Shown piece after piece: positions 41,661 through 50,812 of a stretch of 64,000 nt of DNA (its first letter is position 1; each line of letters starts with the position of its first letter). The DNA comes from a candidate division WOR-3 bacterium (GTDB lineage: Bacteria; Hydrothermota; Tepidihabitantia; SM23-42). The position numbers and the translations under genes were made by a program. The notes under the pieces were generated by a model that saw nothing but the letters and a program-made list of their open reading frames with translations, was not told the origin of the DNA and searched no databases. Location: the NCBI GenBank assembly GCA_029858255.1, contig JAOUFJ010000009.1:1-64000 (forward strand), given 5' to 3'.

Positions 41661-42791
41661 ATGAAGATATTGATGGTCACGGAGACATATTATCCCTTGA
41701 TAGGCGGCATCCCCGATCATATCTCGCATCTTGCCGACGAGTTGCGGGAACGCGGACACGTGGTCAAAATCCTTACCGCTCGCTTCGGCTGGGATCATCA
41801 AGCAACCGACGAGGATATTGTAAGAATCGGGCGGGGGATACCGATTCGCGCCAATAAATCTTTTGCGCGGCTTACCCTTGGTTGGAGACCTTCGAATAAG
41901 GTGAAGCAGTTCCTGGAGGATTATCAACCCGATGTCATACACGTTCATGGTTCCCTGGCACCGATGTTACCGATTCTGGCTATCAGGCATTCAAAAGCAA
42001 AGACTATCGCCACATTTCATGCCGGGCATAGAAAATCAATTGGTTACATGCTCTTTCGACCACTGCTCATGCCTTATTTCAGGAAATTCGACCGTCTGGT
42101 TGCTGTTTCCAAGACAGCCGAATTTGCGATGAGCAAGTATTTCAGCGGTGATTACAAGATAATACCTAATGGTATCGATACGGATGGTTTCAATCCGAAA
42201 GGCCCGTTCATCGAGCAATTTGCGAATAACCGAAAAAAGATTTTGTACATGAACCGCCTCGAACCAAAAAAGGGATTACCGCATCTTTTGCGGGCTTTGT
42301 ACCACATAAAGCGGGAGATCCCAGACGTTCTGCTCATAGTGGCTGGGTCAGGGCCGTTCGCCAAGTACTACAGGGATATGGTTGACGATACCATAATGGA
42401 TAATGTAGTATTTGTTGGTAAGATTCCCGGGAGACCGGTTTCGTTAAGGGCGTCCTACTACCGAAGTTGTGATATATTCTGCGCACCATCCATCGGCCAT
42501 GAGAGTTTCGGCATAGTACTTTTGGAGGCGATGGCTTGTGCAAAACCAGTAGTCGCCTCACACATTGATGGGTTCATACACGTGCTGGAACACGGAAAAG
42601 AAGGATTATTCTTCCCTTCGAAGGATGACAAGGCGCTGGCGGCGGCGACAATAAAGATTCTTAAAGACCCGGGCCTTGCAGAACAAATGGGTAAAGCAGG
42701 AAGGAAGAAAGCGCTGGCATACTCGTGGAGGAAAGTGGCCGTAGACGTTGAACATCTCTATGAGAGACTCAGAAGAAATGACACCGGGTGA
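41661..42791 (+). CDS. GT4 family glycosyltransferase
   Basis: About 376 residues in a GT-B fold. The N-terminus MKILMVTETYYPLIGGIPDHISHLADEL is typical of GT4 transferases, followed by NGIDTDGFNP, YMNRLEPKKGLPHLL and a donor site with SFGIVLLEAMACAKPVVAS. It transfers a sugar from a nucleotide donor to a lipid or glycan acceptor, such as phosphatidylinositol or an LPS/capsule intermediate. The longer frame from 41628 adds 11 residues that do not fit the family. The deacetylase downstream suggests envelope-glycan work. Confidence 0.88.
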   Translation: MKILMVTETYYPLIGGIPDHISHLADELRERGHVVKILTARFGWDHQATDEDIVRIGRGIPIRANKSFARLTLGWRPSNKVKQFLEDYQPDVIHVHGSLAPMLPILAIRHSKAKTIATFHAGHRKSIGYMLFRPLLMPYFRKFDRLVAVSKTAEFAMSKYFSGDYKIIPNGIDTDGFNPKGPFIEQFANNRKKILYMNRLEPKKGLPHLLRALYHIKREIPDVLLIVAGSGPFAKYYRDMVDDTIMDNVVFVGKIPGRPVSLRASYYRSCDIFCAPSIGHESFGIVLLEAMACAKPVVASHIDGFIHVLEHGKEGLFFPSKDDKALAAATIKILKDPGLAEQMGKAGRKKALAYSWRKVAVDVEHLYERLRRNDTG

Positions 42792-42806
42792 ACGCGATGA
42801 TTCTTT

Positions 42807-44162
42807 TTGATAAAGCAAACATTTCTCGCAGTACTGCAATGGGGGTGCTGCATTAAGAGGGCGAATTTCTGGAATATACTGAAGGTTAGGGATTTCTCGA
42901 TATTCACTTTTGCGCAGACCGTGAGTCAATTCGGGGACAAACTGGATTACATCGCCCTGGTAGCAATCATTGGTTTGTTCCCGAAGGAACAAGCGCCGCT
43001 GTTGCTTTCTCAGATGATGATATTCATAACGCTCCCTGTATTGATATTCGGGCCGATCGCGGGTATTCTTGTCGACCGCTGGCATAAAAAAACCGTTATG
43101 GTTATCTGTGACGCGCTGCGTACTGTTTGTGCAATTATGATCCCAATACTTTTTCTGGCCACGCGCAGTATCTATCCGGTTTTTGCTGCTGTGTTTTTCA
43201 TGTTCCTACTCGCTTTGTTCTTCAACGCGGCACGTAGTGCTATCATACCTAACCTCGTGTCCAGGGAGCGTATTTTGACTGCGAATTCAGTTGTGAATTT
43301 TGTTTCGCGCGGTGCGACTTTCATGGGCATGCTCGTGGGTGGAATCATCGTTGATTGGCAGATATGGCATAAAGCGTTCGGCATAGCTGGCTGGACAGCG
43401 GCCTTTATTCTGGATAGTGTTACTTTTGCCGTATCAGCATTTCTTTTGTACATAATGAAGGTCAGATTGCCGGAAATTCCCAAGAAGGTTGAACACTTGA
43501 AACCCAGGGGATTTTTCATGTTGCTGAAAGGGGGATTGTCCAAGATGTGGCACGAGTTGGTATACGCTCTGAAGATGATTGTCCGTGAGAAGAATCTTGC
43601 GTTTGTAATGGCAACAATCGTATTGATGGTTATCGCGGGGAGTGCGATCTACATCCTGGTGATACCGACAGTACAGCAGGAGATGGCATGGGGCACCAGT
43701 GGCGTAGGTTTTCTGGCGGCAATCGGCGCCATTGGATTATTGCTCGGTGCATACCTGACTGGTATCTTCGGCCATCACTTCGATATGAAGATTTTGATGC
43801 TGGCGAGTTTTATCATCATAGGCGGAGCATTGTTACTTTTTCCAATCCTGAACAGTTTTCTCGTTTTTGCACTGGTGTGTTTCGTTTGCGGGACAGCTAT
43901 TTCACCCGTCTTCATTGGCCAGGATACCTTAATACACCATTATGCTGATGAACTGGTCCGTGGCAGGATTTTTTCGATAAGGGATTGGATACTCAACGGG
44001 TTATTCGCCATCGGCGCTGCGTTAGTAGGTTTCTTGTCTGCGGTTATTAACAAGGATTATCTTTTCGTGATATTTGGGATATGCGTTGCCTCTTTGGCAA
44101 CGCTCGGTTGGTTGATATTAGCACGTGGTAAAAGCAATTCAGTTTCACAGAGTCACACCTAA
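42807..44162 (+). CDS. Major facilitator superfamily transporter
   Basis: About 450 residues with twelve hydrophobic segments and the MFS loop motif GPIAGILVDRWHKKTVMVICD between helices 2 and 3. It resembles the MFS_3/enterobactin-exporter-like group. The substrate is unknown. The only in-frame start is a TTG at 42807 without a good ribosome site; the first 20 residues are unlike the family, so the true start may be further in, near IKRANFW. Its 3' end overlaps the polysaccharide deacetylase start by 38 nt. Confidence 0.87.
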   Translation: MIKQTFLAVLQWGCCIKRANFWNILKVRDFSIFTFAQTVSQFGDKLDYIALVAIIGLFPKEQAPLLLSQMMIFITLPVLIFGPIAGILVDRWHKKTVMVICDALRTVCAIMIPILFLATRSIYPVFAAVFFMFLLALFFNAARSAIIPNLVSRERILTANSVVNFVSRGATFMGMLVGGIIVDWQIWHKAFGIAGWTAAFILDSVTFAVSAFLLYIMKVRLPEIPKKVEHLKPRGFFMLLKGGLSKMWHELVYALKMIVREKNLAFVMATIVLMVIAGSAIYILVIPTVQQEMAWGTSGVGFLAAIGAIGLLLGAYLTGIFGHHFDMKILMLASFIIIGGALLLFPILNSFLVFALVCFVCGTAISPVFIGQDTLIHHYADELVRGRIFSIRDWILNGLFAIGAALVGFLSAVINKDYLFVIFGICVASLATLGWLILARGKSNSVSQSHT

Positions 44163-44853
44163 GGTCCAGTTCTGTGGTACCTGGAACCACCCTGGGCAAT
44201 TCGAGGGCTTCATACGTTCGATTCAGCGTGATTTCAGGGTGGTGCTGCCCGGCGATGAAGGAGACGGGTTGGTTATTACCTTTGATGATGGGGATATGAG
44301 CGTATATCACCATGCATTTCCGATTCTCAAACGGTGCGGTGTGAAGGCAGTTGTGTTTCTGATCGGCGAATATATAGGTAAGGACGATCTATGGGATATC
44401 ACTTTGCTGGGTAAGAGAAGCGTTCACCTTGGATGGGATGAGATCTGTGAAATGAAGGAGTGGGGGATCGAATTCGGATCGCATACAATGAACCACCGTA
44501 ATCTCACGACGCTCAATATGGATGAAATTTCTTATGAGCTGTCAGAATCGAAAAGGATTCTTGAGGACAGAATTGGACAAGTCCGATGTGTATCCTACCC
44601 ATTCAATCGAGTGAATGACCAGATTGTCAGTCTTGCCAGGCAGGCCGGCTACCAATACGGGTTCGGCGGGTCAGGACAGAGTGACCTGCTCATAAAAAAA
44701 GAAGCAGTATATATAACTGATACTCCCTGGAGCTTAAATGTTAAAATACGCGAGCGTCCGCGACTACTATACCGTTACGATAGGGCTAAGCAGCAGGTCA
44801 TAAACTACTTCACGATAGCCACGATGCTTGCGAAGAAACAGTCAAAGGGTTAG
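44125..44853 (+). CDS. Polysaccharide deacetylase (NodB/CE4 family)
   Basis: A 242-residue CE4-type enzyme with TFDDGD (catalytic Asp and metal-binding Asp), FGSHTMNHRNLT (metal-binding histidines) and a later VSYPFNRVND segment. It removes N- or O-acetyl groups from a surface or intermediate glycan. No signal peptide is seen, so it may act on a lipid-linked intermediate in the cytoplasm. The GTG start overlaps the MFS gene by 38 nt. Confidence 0.88.
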   Translation: MVKAIQFHRVTPKVQFCGTWNHPGQFEGFIRSIQRDFRVVLPGDEGDGLVITFDDGDMSVYHHAFPILKRCGVKAVVFLIGEYIGKDDLWDITLLGKRSVHLGWDEICEMKEWGIEFGSHTMNHRNLTTLNMDEISYELSESKRILEDRIGQVRCVSYPFNRVNDQIVSLARQAGYQYGFGGSGQSDLLIKKEAVYITDTPWSLNVKIRERPRLLYRYDRAKQQVINYFTIATMLAKKQSKG

Positions 44854-45189
44854 GGTTTAGATGCTGGATAAGGATCGGATGATGTTGGGCTGTTTGGAGA
44901 GGCGATACTGTTTCGTAATCGTGGTTCGTATGTCGTATTCGTATTATTTCCTGAGATGAAAGACGCTGCAGAAGTGCGTGTTCAGTATGGTGAATCGAGC
45001 ATCAAGTTTCCAACGGGAATAACGATATTAGCGATATTAACGAGATTAACGTTGTGTTTTTGTATATGGGGCCAAGCCGGGTTCCGATTCGCCTTTCGAT
45101 ACCGTCGGCTGAGTGGCGATAGGTATTGATAGTTTTGATGGGTTATATACGTATAGCATAAAAGAGTGTGAATAAGGAAGGGAGGAATA
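44854..45189 (+). other. Intergenic region before the TPR gene, no gene seen
   Basis: About 336 bp with no coding frame. It carries AACGATATTAGCGATATT-type short direct repeats near 45018. A weak promoter-like TTGATG, 16-nt spacer, CATAAA arrangement occurs near 45133-45160. The strong GGAAGGGAGG ribosome site at its end serves the next gene. Confidence 0.45.
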
Positions 45190-45924
45190 ATGGTTAGAAA
45201 AAGCATCGTCTGTGCATTGTTGCTGGTCGCCATGGTATGGGCTCAGAGTGCAGATTCTTTGATCGACCATGCGGTAGAATTGTACGAGACAAGGCATCTC
45301 GATGATACGAACCTGTCAAAGAGTGCTTCGATACTTGAAGGGATCGTTGAGAGTGATCCGAAGAATGTTCGAGCGCTTTATGAGCTATCGAAAGTCTGTT
45401 TCTTTCTTGGCGACGAGGCCGAGGAAAAGGACGCGAAACTGAAACTCTTCTACAAGGGCAGGGATTATGGTGAGAGTGCCATTGAACTCGATGAGGAATC
45501 GCCCGATGCGCATTTTTGGTATATGGTAAATGTTGGAAGAGTGGGACAAACAAAGGGCGTATTGAATTCACTCGTCTTGGTACCCACGGTGAGAGAGGAG
45601 ATCAACACAGTATTGGAACTTGATCCAAAACATACCGGTGCTCTGGATGCGCAGGCAATGCTGTATTATGAGCTTCCTGGGCTTTTGGGTGGTAACCTCA
45701 ACAAATCAATCGAGTCTCTTGATAAGGCCATTGCTCTTGATTCAAACTACACCTTGCTTTACGTCGATATGGCGAAAGTATATATCAAAAAGAAGAATTA
45801 TGAAAAGGCTCGCTGGTACCTGGGTCGGGCAGTCGAAATAGAAACTCCAACCTATGAAGCCGATCACGTCCTCGATGACAAACCGGAGGCGATAGAGTTG
45901 CTGGAGGAGATCAAAGACAAGTAG
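45190..45924 (+). CDS. Exported TPR-repeat protein
   Basis: A 244-residue protein. A signal peptide (VRKSIVCALLLVAMVWA) has a probable cleavage site A18/Q19, leaving Gln at the new N-terminus. The mature part is helical with at least three tetratricopeptide-type repeats, clearest at NVRALYELSKVCFFLGDEAEE and YTLLYVDMAKVYIKKKNYEKA. It is likely periplasmic or outer-membrane-linked and a protein-protein interaction module. The Shine-Dalgarno is very strong. Confidence 0.82.
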   Translation: MVRKSIVCALLLVAMVWAQSADSLIDHAVELYETRHLDDTNLSKSASILEGIVESDPKNVRALYELSKVCFFLGDEAEEKDAKLKLFYKGRDYGESAIELDEESPDAHFWYMVNVGRVGQTKGVLNSLVLVPTVREEINTVLELDPKHTGALDAQAMLYYELPGLLGGNLNKSIESLDKAIALDSNYTLLYVDMAKVYIKKKNYEKARWYLGRAVEIETPTYEADHVLDDKPEAIELLEEIKDK

Positions 45925-46012
45925 TAACCGATAACTGATAACAGATATCTGATGACAGATAACCGCTGACAGAAGTCCGGCGTTCATAGTCACAAAGGAA
46001 AACAAAGCGTAA

Positions 46013-46942
46013 ATGGAAAAGATGGTCGATACACTGGTCATGCTGTTCCGGCTTGACAAAGGCAACAGGTTCAAGAAGTACGGATACTTTGAGGGTTTTC
46101 TGAGCATTTTACTGAATGTTGTTCTATCTACTCTCAAGTTCGTTTTTGGCACGTTACTGAATAGTGTTTCGTTGATCGCCGACGCACTTCACTCGCTTTC
46201 TGATGTCATCACATCGGTGATAGTGGTGTTCGGTTTTAAGATTTCGGCAAAGCCGCCAGATGAGGAACATCCGTTCGGGCACGGAAGGGCGGAACGTATT
46301 GTTTCGATAGTTATTGCTTGTTTGCTCATCGTGGTGGGTTTTGAATTCTTCATGAGCGGTTTTGAACGATTCAGGAATCCGATTCCCATCAGGTCAGATG
46401 CTCTGGTGATCGCGATGCTTGTGGGGTCGATATTCATTAAGGAATTCCTTTACCAGATATCTTTACGTCTGGGGCGTAGGATCAATTCCGCCAGCCTTAA
46501 AGCAGATGCCTTTCATCACCGAACCGACGCGATTTCAACGGTTCTCGTCTTGATTGGGTTTGTATGTTTTCGCTTTGGGCTGTTCAGTCTTGATGGCTTA
46601 ATGGGTATGGCGGTTGCTCTGATAATTGTATATGCCGGTGTCTCCATCATCATAGAATCGGGTAATTTCTTAATCGGCCAGGCGCCGTCTTCGTTTTTGG
46701 TCGATAGGATCAAGGACACGGCAGCGCAATGCGACGGGGTAAACGATGTGCATCATATCCATGTCCATGATTATGGAGGTCAACTTGAGGTTACCATACA
46801 TGTAAGATTGAAAAGCAATATTCTTCTGGACGATGCGCATCTGAAAGCGTCAGAGGTTGAGGAGGCGATCAGGCGCTGTGTGCCGGGTGCCGAAGTTACC
46901 GTGCACCTTGAACCCTACAATGAAGGCAGAAGAAATTCGTAA
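46013..46942 (+). CDS. Cation diffusion facilitator (CDF) family metal transporter
   Basis: A 309-residue protein with six hydrophobic segments and the CDF hallmarks SLIADALHSLSDVITS (metal site in helix 2), HPFGHGRAERI and the second half-site KADAFHHRTDAIST in helix 5. A cytoplasmic alpha-beta domain ends the protein with metal-binding HHIHVHDYGG. It exports Zn(II), Fe(II) or similar ions in exchange for protons. The 88-bp gap before it holds short AACTGATAACAG/ATGACAGATAACC repeats. It overlaps the GNAT gene by 23 bp. Confidence 0.92.
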   Translation: MEKMVDTLVMLFRLDKGNRFKKYGYFEGFLSILLNVVLSTLKFVFGTLLNSVSLIADALHSLSDVITSVIVVFGFKISAKPPDEEHPFGHGRAERIVSIVIACLLIVVGFEFFMSGFERFRNPIPIRSDALVIAMLVGSIFIKEFLYQISLRLGRRINSASLKADAFHHRTDAISTVLVLIGFVCFRFGLFSLDGLMGMAVALIIVYAGVSIIIESGNFLIGQAPSSFLVDRIKDTAAQCDGVNDVHHIHVHDYGGQLEVTIHVRLKSNILLDDAHLKASEVEEAIRRCVPGAEVTVHLEPYNEGRRNS

Positions 46943-47384
46943 GGCACACGACGGTTTCACAATAAGAAAATTCCGTATGGCAGACTACGATTCATTATTG
47001 GAACTGTGGGACAATGCTGGATTACCTCATAAGCCTAAAGGTCGCGATACTAGGGAGAACATATCGCGGGAGATCAATCATCCTAATGCGGTGTTTCTCG
47101 TGGCTGAGAAGGACGGTTGTCTGATCGGTTCTGCGTTCGGCACGCACGACGGGAGAAAGGGTTGGATAAACCGGGTTGCTGTTCTTCCTGCACACCGGAG
47201 GCAGGGCATCGCAGCCGATTTAGTTGAAGAAATAGAAAAGCACATCACGAGAATGGGGATCGGCATAATTGCCTGTCTTGTTGAAGAATGGAACAGAGAT
47301 TCACTAAGTTTTTTCCAGAAGATGGGTTATGTTTGCCACAAAGACATATTCTATCTTACAAAGCGGGAGGTTGATTACATATGA
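46920..47384 (+). CDS. GNAT family N-acetyltransferase
   Basis: About 154 residues with a GNAT fold: motif A INRVAVLPAHRRQGIAADLVEEIEK carries the acetyl-CoA-binding R/QxxGxG/A loop, and the C-terminal FFQKMGYVCH matches motif B. The acceptor is unknown. The ATG at 46920 lies within the CDF gene end; the longer frame (46857) starts inside the transporter coding region and has no family sequence. The gene overlaps the racemase start (ATGA). Confidence 0.85.
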   Translation: MKAEEIRKAHDGFTIRKFRMADYDSLLELWDNAGLPHKPKGRDTRENISREINHPNAVFLVAEKDGCLIGSAFGTHDGRKGWINRVAVLPAHRRQGIAADLVEEIEKHITRMGIGIIACLVEEWNRDSLSFFQKMGYVCHKDIFYLTKREVDYI

Positions 47385-48067
47385 AGAAAATAGGTATTAT
47401 CGGGGGGTTGGGCCCGGAAGCAACAATAGACTACTATCGTACGATCATAAATGAATGCCGTGAGCAAACACAAGGCGACGTTCCGGAGATCATCCTCTAC
47501 AGTTTGAACCTCAGGGACTTTCCAAGTATTGATAATGAAGATGCGGTCGTAAAATGGTTATTAGACGGTCTCAAAGCGCTGCACCGTGCTGGGGCACATT
47601 TTGCTATCATCTCTGCAAACACGCCGCATATTGTATTTGATAAGCTAAAGCCTCTGTCGCCGCTACCTTTGTTGAGCATTGTGGAAGAAACGTGGACGGC
47701 AGTCAGGGCATTGGGTGTTGGCAGGGTGGGGCTTTTTGGTACCAAGGTAACCATGAGTAGTGATTTTTACCAGCGGGTTTTCGAAAATTATGGTATCGCG
47801 CTAGTCGTACCATCAATAGAAGAACAGGACTATATTGATCATAAAATATCGTCAGAACTTATGTTTAACAACATATGTGAAGAAACGAGGAATGGCTTGC
47901 TTGGAATAGCAGAGCGGATGATCAGCGATGAAGATATAGAGGCACTAATTCTTGGATGCACCGAGTTACCGCTCATACTCACCCATGATGATTTGGGTAT
48001 CCCGTTCCTTAACACAACGAGGATCCATGCACTCAGTGCCATCCGCTATTGTCTGACAGGTCTGTAG
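47381..48067 (+). CDS. Aspartate/glutamate racemase family protein, one catalytic Cys missing
   Basis: A 228-residue two-lobe protein opening MKKIGIIGGLGPEATIDYYR, the classic aspartate-racemase start. The second catalytic cysteine is present in ILGCTELPL (near residue 189). The first, normally CNTxH, reads SANTPH near residues 73-78, so Ala replaces Cys. Such a protein may be one-sided, hydrolyse a different substrate or have lost racemase activity. It is coupled to the GNAT gene by a 4-bp overlap. Confidence 0.87.
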   Translation: MKKIGIIGGLGPEATIDYYRTIINECREQTQGDVPEIILYSLNLRDFPSIDNEDAVVKWLLDGLKALHRAGAHFAIISANTPHIVFDKLKPLSPLPLLSIVEETWTAVRALGVGRVGLFGTKVTMSSDFYQRVFENYGIALVVPSIEEQDYIDHKISSELMFNNICEETRNGLLGIAERMISDEDIEALILGCTELPLILTHDDLGIPFLNTTRIHALSAIRYCLTGL

Positions 48068-48269
48068 ACCTTGTGCCATCCCTACGCAAATGGGTCGAGA
48101 ATCAGGCACAATAAAGCCGACTTCTTGTTGCCGGCGAATATTGTAATCACATCCACCGATCTTGTGTGTGGTTATTGATGCTGCTAAACATATCGTACAG
48201 GTAAGGGAATTCAGGGTGACAACGCCAAGGACATGAAAGGCATACCAGCCTTGGTGTTTATAGCTCTGC

Positions 48270-48297
48270 TTGACATTTAGATGTTCTGGCATATAAT
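48270..48297 (+). promoter_or_regulatory. Promoter of the kinase-Hdr gene cluster
   Basis: TTGACA (48270-48275), 16-nt spacer and TATAAT (48292-48297). The ATG at 48311 follows after 13 nt with no Shine-Dalgarno, so the leader would be only about 7 nt. Confidence 0.75.
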
Positions 48298-48310
48298 TGC
48301 GCGATAACGT

Positions 48311-49420
48311 ATGGAGCAGCCAAGAGTCTTGATCATCGACGATGAAAAAGCGATCTGTGAGGCTTGCTCGACCGTTCTGACCCAGGAGCACTATGACGTT
48401 CAGACCAGCCATGATGGTGAAACAGGACTGGAAAAAGTTGACGCCTTCAAACCGGATATCGTTTTTGTCGATTTAAAGATGCCGGGTATGAGCGGCATAG
48501 ATGTTATCCGGGCAATAAAAGAGAAGAATCCTGACATAGTGCCTATCGTAATTACTGGTTATGCATCGATTGATTCGGCTGTCGAATCAATGAAGGCAGG
48601 TGCCTATGACTTTCTACCGAAACCTTTTACACCTGCACAGCTCAGAATTATTGCAGAAAGGGCACTGGATAAGCGACTGGCATCTCTTGAAGCTGAGCGC
48701 CTAAGATGTGAGAAAGAGAAGATGCGTCAGGGATTTATTTCGATGGTGTCGCATGAATTGCGTACACCGCTTGTTGCGGTTATTCAATACCTCGAGGTAC
48801 TTAATAATAGTTTTGCCGGTAGCATTTCCGGTGATCAGGGTAAGATTATCGATCGGATGAAGGTACGTATGACTGAGTTGTTGAGGATGATCGACCGGTG
48901 GTTAAAACTTGCCCGGCTCGAGGAATTAAAGTTGAAAGAAGATTTCGCAGTCTTCGATATCGAGCCAGTGATTCTCGAAGCAATTGACCTTGTCAAGAAT
49001 ATCGCTGCTGAAAAAAATGTATCTGTAGAATACAATGCCTGCTCCTCTGAGGCTGCGATTAAGGGAGACCGTGATTTAATTAAGGAAGTTCTTGTGAATT
49101 TGATTGGCAATGGCGTAAAATACAACCACATCGGGGGAAAGGTGGACGTTTCGATCGGTGAGCAGGGTGTTCACTGGGTTATTAGTATTCGTGATACCGG
49201 TATTGGTATTCCTGCAGGTGAATTGCCTCATGTGATTGAGGAGTTTTACCGTGTCAAGAGAGAAGGGGTGGCGGCGGGTACCGGTATCGGTTTGTCAATT
49301 GTGAAGAAGATACTAGATATTCATGAAGGAAAGTTAGAAATTGCCAGTGTGCTGAATCAAGGAAGCACGTTCAGCGTTTTCTTACCTAAGATAGAACCGT
49401 CTATTAAAGGAGATCGATAA
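48311..49420 (+). CDS. Receiver-histidine kinase hybrid (REC-HisKA-HATPase)
   Basis: A 369-residue cytoplasmic protein. Residues 1-118 are a receiver with Asp54 and Lys104; residues about 138-205 are a HisKA dimerisation domain with phospho-His148 in VSHELRTPL; residues about 245-360 are the ATPase domain with NLIGNGVKYN, RDTGIGIP and GTGIGLSIVKKI. With the receiver at its N-terminus it probably takes phosphate from another kinase and then signals on. It heads the electron-transfer cluster and overlaps the next gene by one base. Confidence 0.93.
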   Translation: MEQPRVLIIDDEKAICEACSTVLTQEHYDVQTSHDGETGLEKVDAFKPDIVFVDLKMPGMSGIDVIRAIKEKNPDIVPIVITGYASIDSAVESMKAGAYDFLPKPFTPAQLRIIAERALDKRLASLEAERLRCEKEKMRQGFISMVSHELRTPLVAVIQYLEVLNNSFAGSISGDQGKIIDRMKVRMTELLRMIDRWLKLARLEELKLKEDFAVFDIEPVILEAIDLVKNIAAEKNVSVEYNACSSEAAIKGDRDLIKEVLVNLIGNGVKYNHIGGKVDVSIGEQGVHWVISIRDTGIGIPAGELPHVIEEFYRVKREGVAAGTGIGLSIVKKILDIHEGKLEIASVLNQGSTFSVFLPKIEPSIKGDR

Positions 49421-50217
49421 TGAAGAATATAAGAATTCTAGTCATCGATAGTGATTTGGAATATGCCGAAAGCAACAGGAAGATTCTAGAAGCAGCGGGT
49501 TATGATGTCATTATCGCACAAACCGGCAAGCAGGGGCTGGAAGCTGCCCGTAAGGAAAATCCAGATCTGGTCATTCTTGATGCAATGCTGCCCGATATAA
49601 ATGGCTTATCTGTCTGTCGTGAATTGAAGGAAAGTGTGAAGCATGAGGTTATGCCGGTTCTTGTTGTAACCGCACTCGGGACAACGGGCGAGAGTTACCT
49701 TGCTAACATGGCTAAAGAGCACAAGGCAGATGGATTCTTTGCGAAGCCTGTCGCTGCAAAGCAGCTGCTTTCCAAGATTGAAGAGCTGTTGAGCAAGACT
49801 ACCCCTGTGCCGAAGGCACCGTCGGCCAAGGCGCGGATTCTGCTCGTTGATGACGACCCCGATTTTCTCGAAGCCACTCGTCATATACTGGTCGCGAATC
49901 GGTACGAAGTCATAACGGCCAAGGATGGGGAGGAGGGTGTTGCTAAGGCCAAATACGAGAGGCCGGATTTGATTGTGCTCGATGTCATAATGCCTGGAAA
50001 GGATGGTTATTCTGTATGCTACGAATTAAGAAAAGTCGAACAGACACGACCGATACCCATCATCATGCTGACAGCGATTGGACAACAATTGTCCAAACCC
50101 GAGTATGCAATGGACATGGCCATTGACCACCTTGCCGACGATTATATCGATAAACCTGTAGATACGCAAACGCTCATTCGTAAGATCGAAAAGCATCTGA
50201 GATTCTACGGGCGATAA
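49420..50217 (+). CDS. Tandem-receiver response regulator (REC-REC)
   Basis: A 265-residue protein of two receiver domains, about 4-125 and 140-262, with phospho-acceptor Asp in VILDAMLPDING and IVLDVIMPGKDGY. There is no DNA-binding or enzymatic output. The linker KTTPVPKAPSAK is proline-rich. It has AAAGGAG before the ATG and is followed by the HdrC-like gene after one base, so phosphosignalling and redox proteins share a transcript. It may bind a redox subunit directly or act as a phosphate sink. Confidence 0.9.
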   Translation: MKNIRILVIDSDLEYAESNRKILEAAGYDVIIAQTGKQGLEAARKENPDLVILDAMLPDINGLSVCRELKESVKHEVMPVLVVTALGTTGESYLANMAKEHKADGFFAKPVAAKQLLSKIEELLSKTTPVPKAPSAKARILLVDDDPDFLEATRHILVANRYEVITAKDGEEGVAKAKYERPDLIVLDVIMPGKDGYSVCYELRKVEQTRPIPIIMLTAIGQQLSKPEYAMDMAIDHLADDYIDKPVDTQTLIRKIEKHLRFYGR

Positions 50218-50218
50218 T

Positions 50219-50716
50219 ATGCCACTTGTTCCGAGATTCAAGTATGAGGTTGCCACCGAGCCGGGCGGTGAGAACATAAAGTTGTGTTTTGCTTGTGGCA
50301 TATGCACAGCCAGTTGTCCGATCCGGGAGGTGGATAACCGGTATAATCCACGTAAAATAATCCGTATGGTCCTTTTGGGGATGAAAGATCGTATATTGAA
50401 AAGCGATTTTATTTGGTTATGCTCAAGCTGCTATGCTTGCAGCGAGCGGTGTCCTCAAGGCGTACGTTTTACTGAAGTGATGAACGCAATAAAGAACCTT
50501 GCGGTAAAGGCGGGTTTTGTTCATCCTGCCTATCTATTACAGGTAGGTATCATAAAGAAATTTGGGCGGCTCTACGAGATTGATTCGTTCGATAACAACA
50601 AAAGGACGTCCCTTGGCCTGCCGGTTGTTGCTAAGGCAAAGATGTTCACTGCCAAGATCAGCGCCTTGACCGGTCTTGATGATATCCTTAACAAGATAAA
50701 GGGCCATGCTGCATAA
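50219..50716 (+). CDS. hdrC: HdrC-like 4Fe-4S protein
   Basis: A 165-residue protein with two 4Fe-4S cluster motifs: CFACGICTASCP (Cys 23, 26, 29, 33) and CSSCYACSERCP (Cys 68, 71, 74, 78), the arrangement of heterodisulfide reductase subunit C. It passes electrons between the HdrA flavin and the HdrB active site. The gene is coupled to the tandem receiver gene; HdrB follows after 96 nt. Confidence 0.92.
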   Translation: MPLVPRFKYEVATEPGGENIKLCFACGICTASCPIREVDNRYNPRKIIRMVLLGMKDRILKSDFIWLCSSCYACSERCPQGVRFTEVMNAIKNLAVKAGFVHPAYLLQVGIIKKFGRLYEIDSFDNNKRTSLGLPVVAKAKMFTAKISALTGLDDILNKIKGHAA

Positions 50717-50812
50717 GGCGCGCTTTCCAATTTTCCGGCACCTTGCCGTCATGTCTGACACATATGACGTGGGATTTTCCATCTGCCATGTACTAGAAGG
50801 AGTGTCCAGTCC

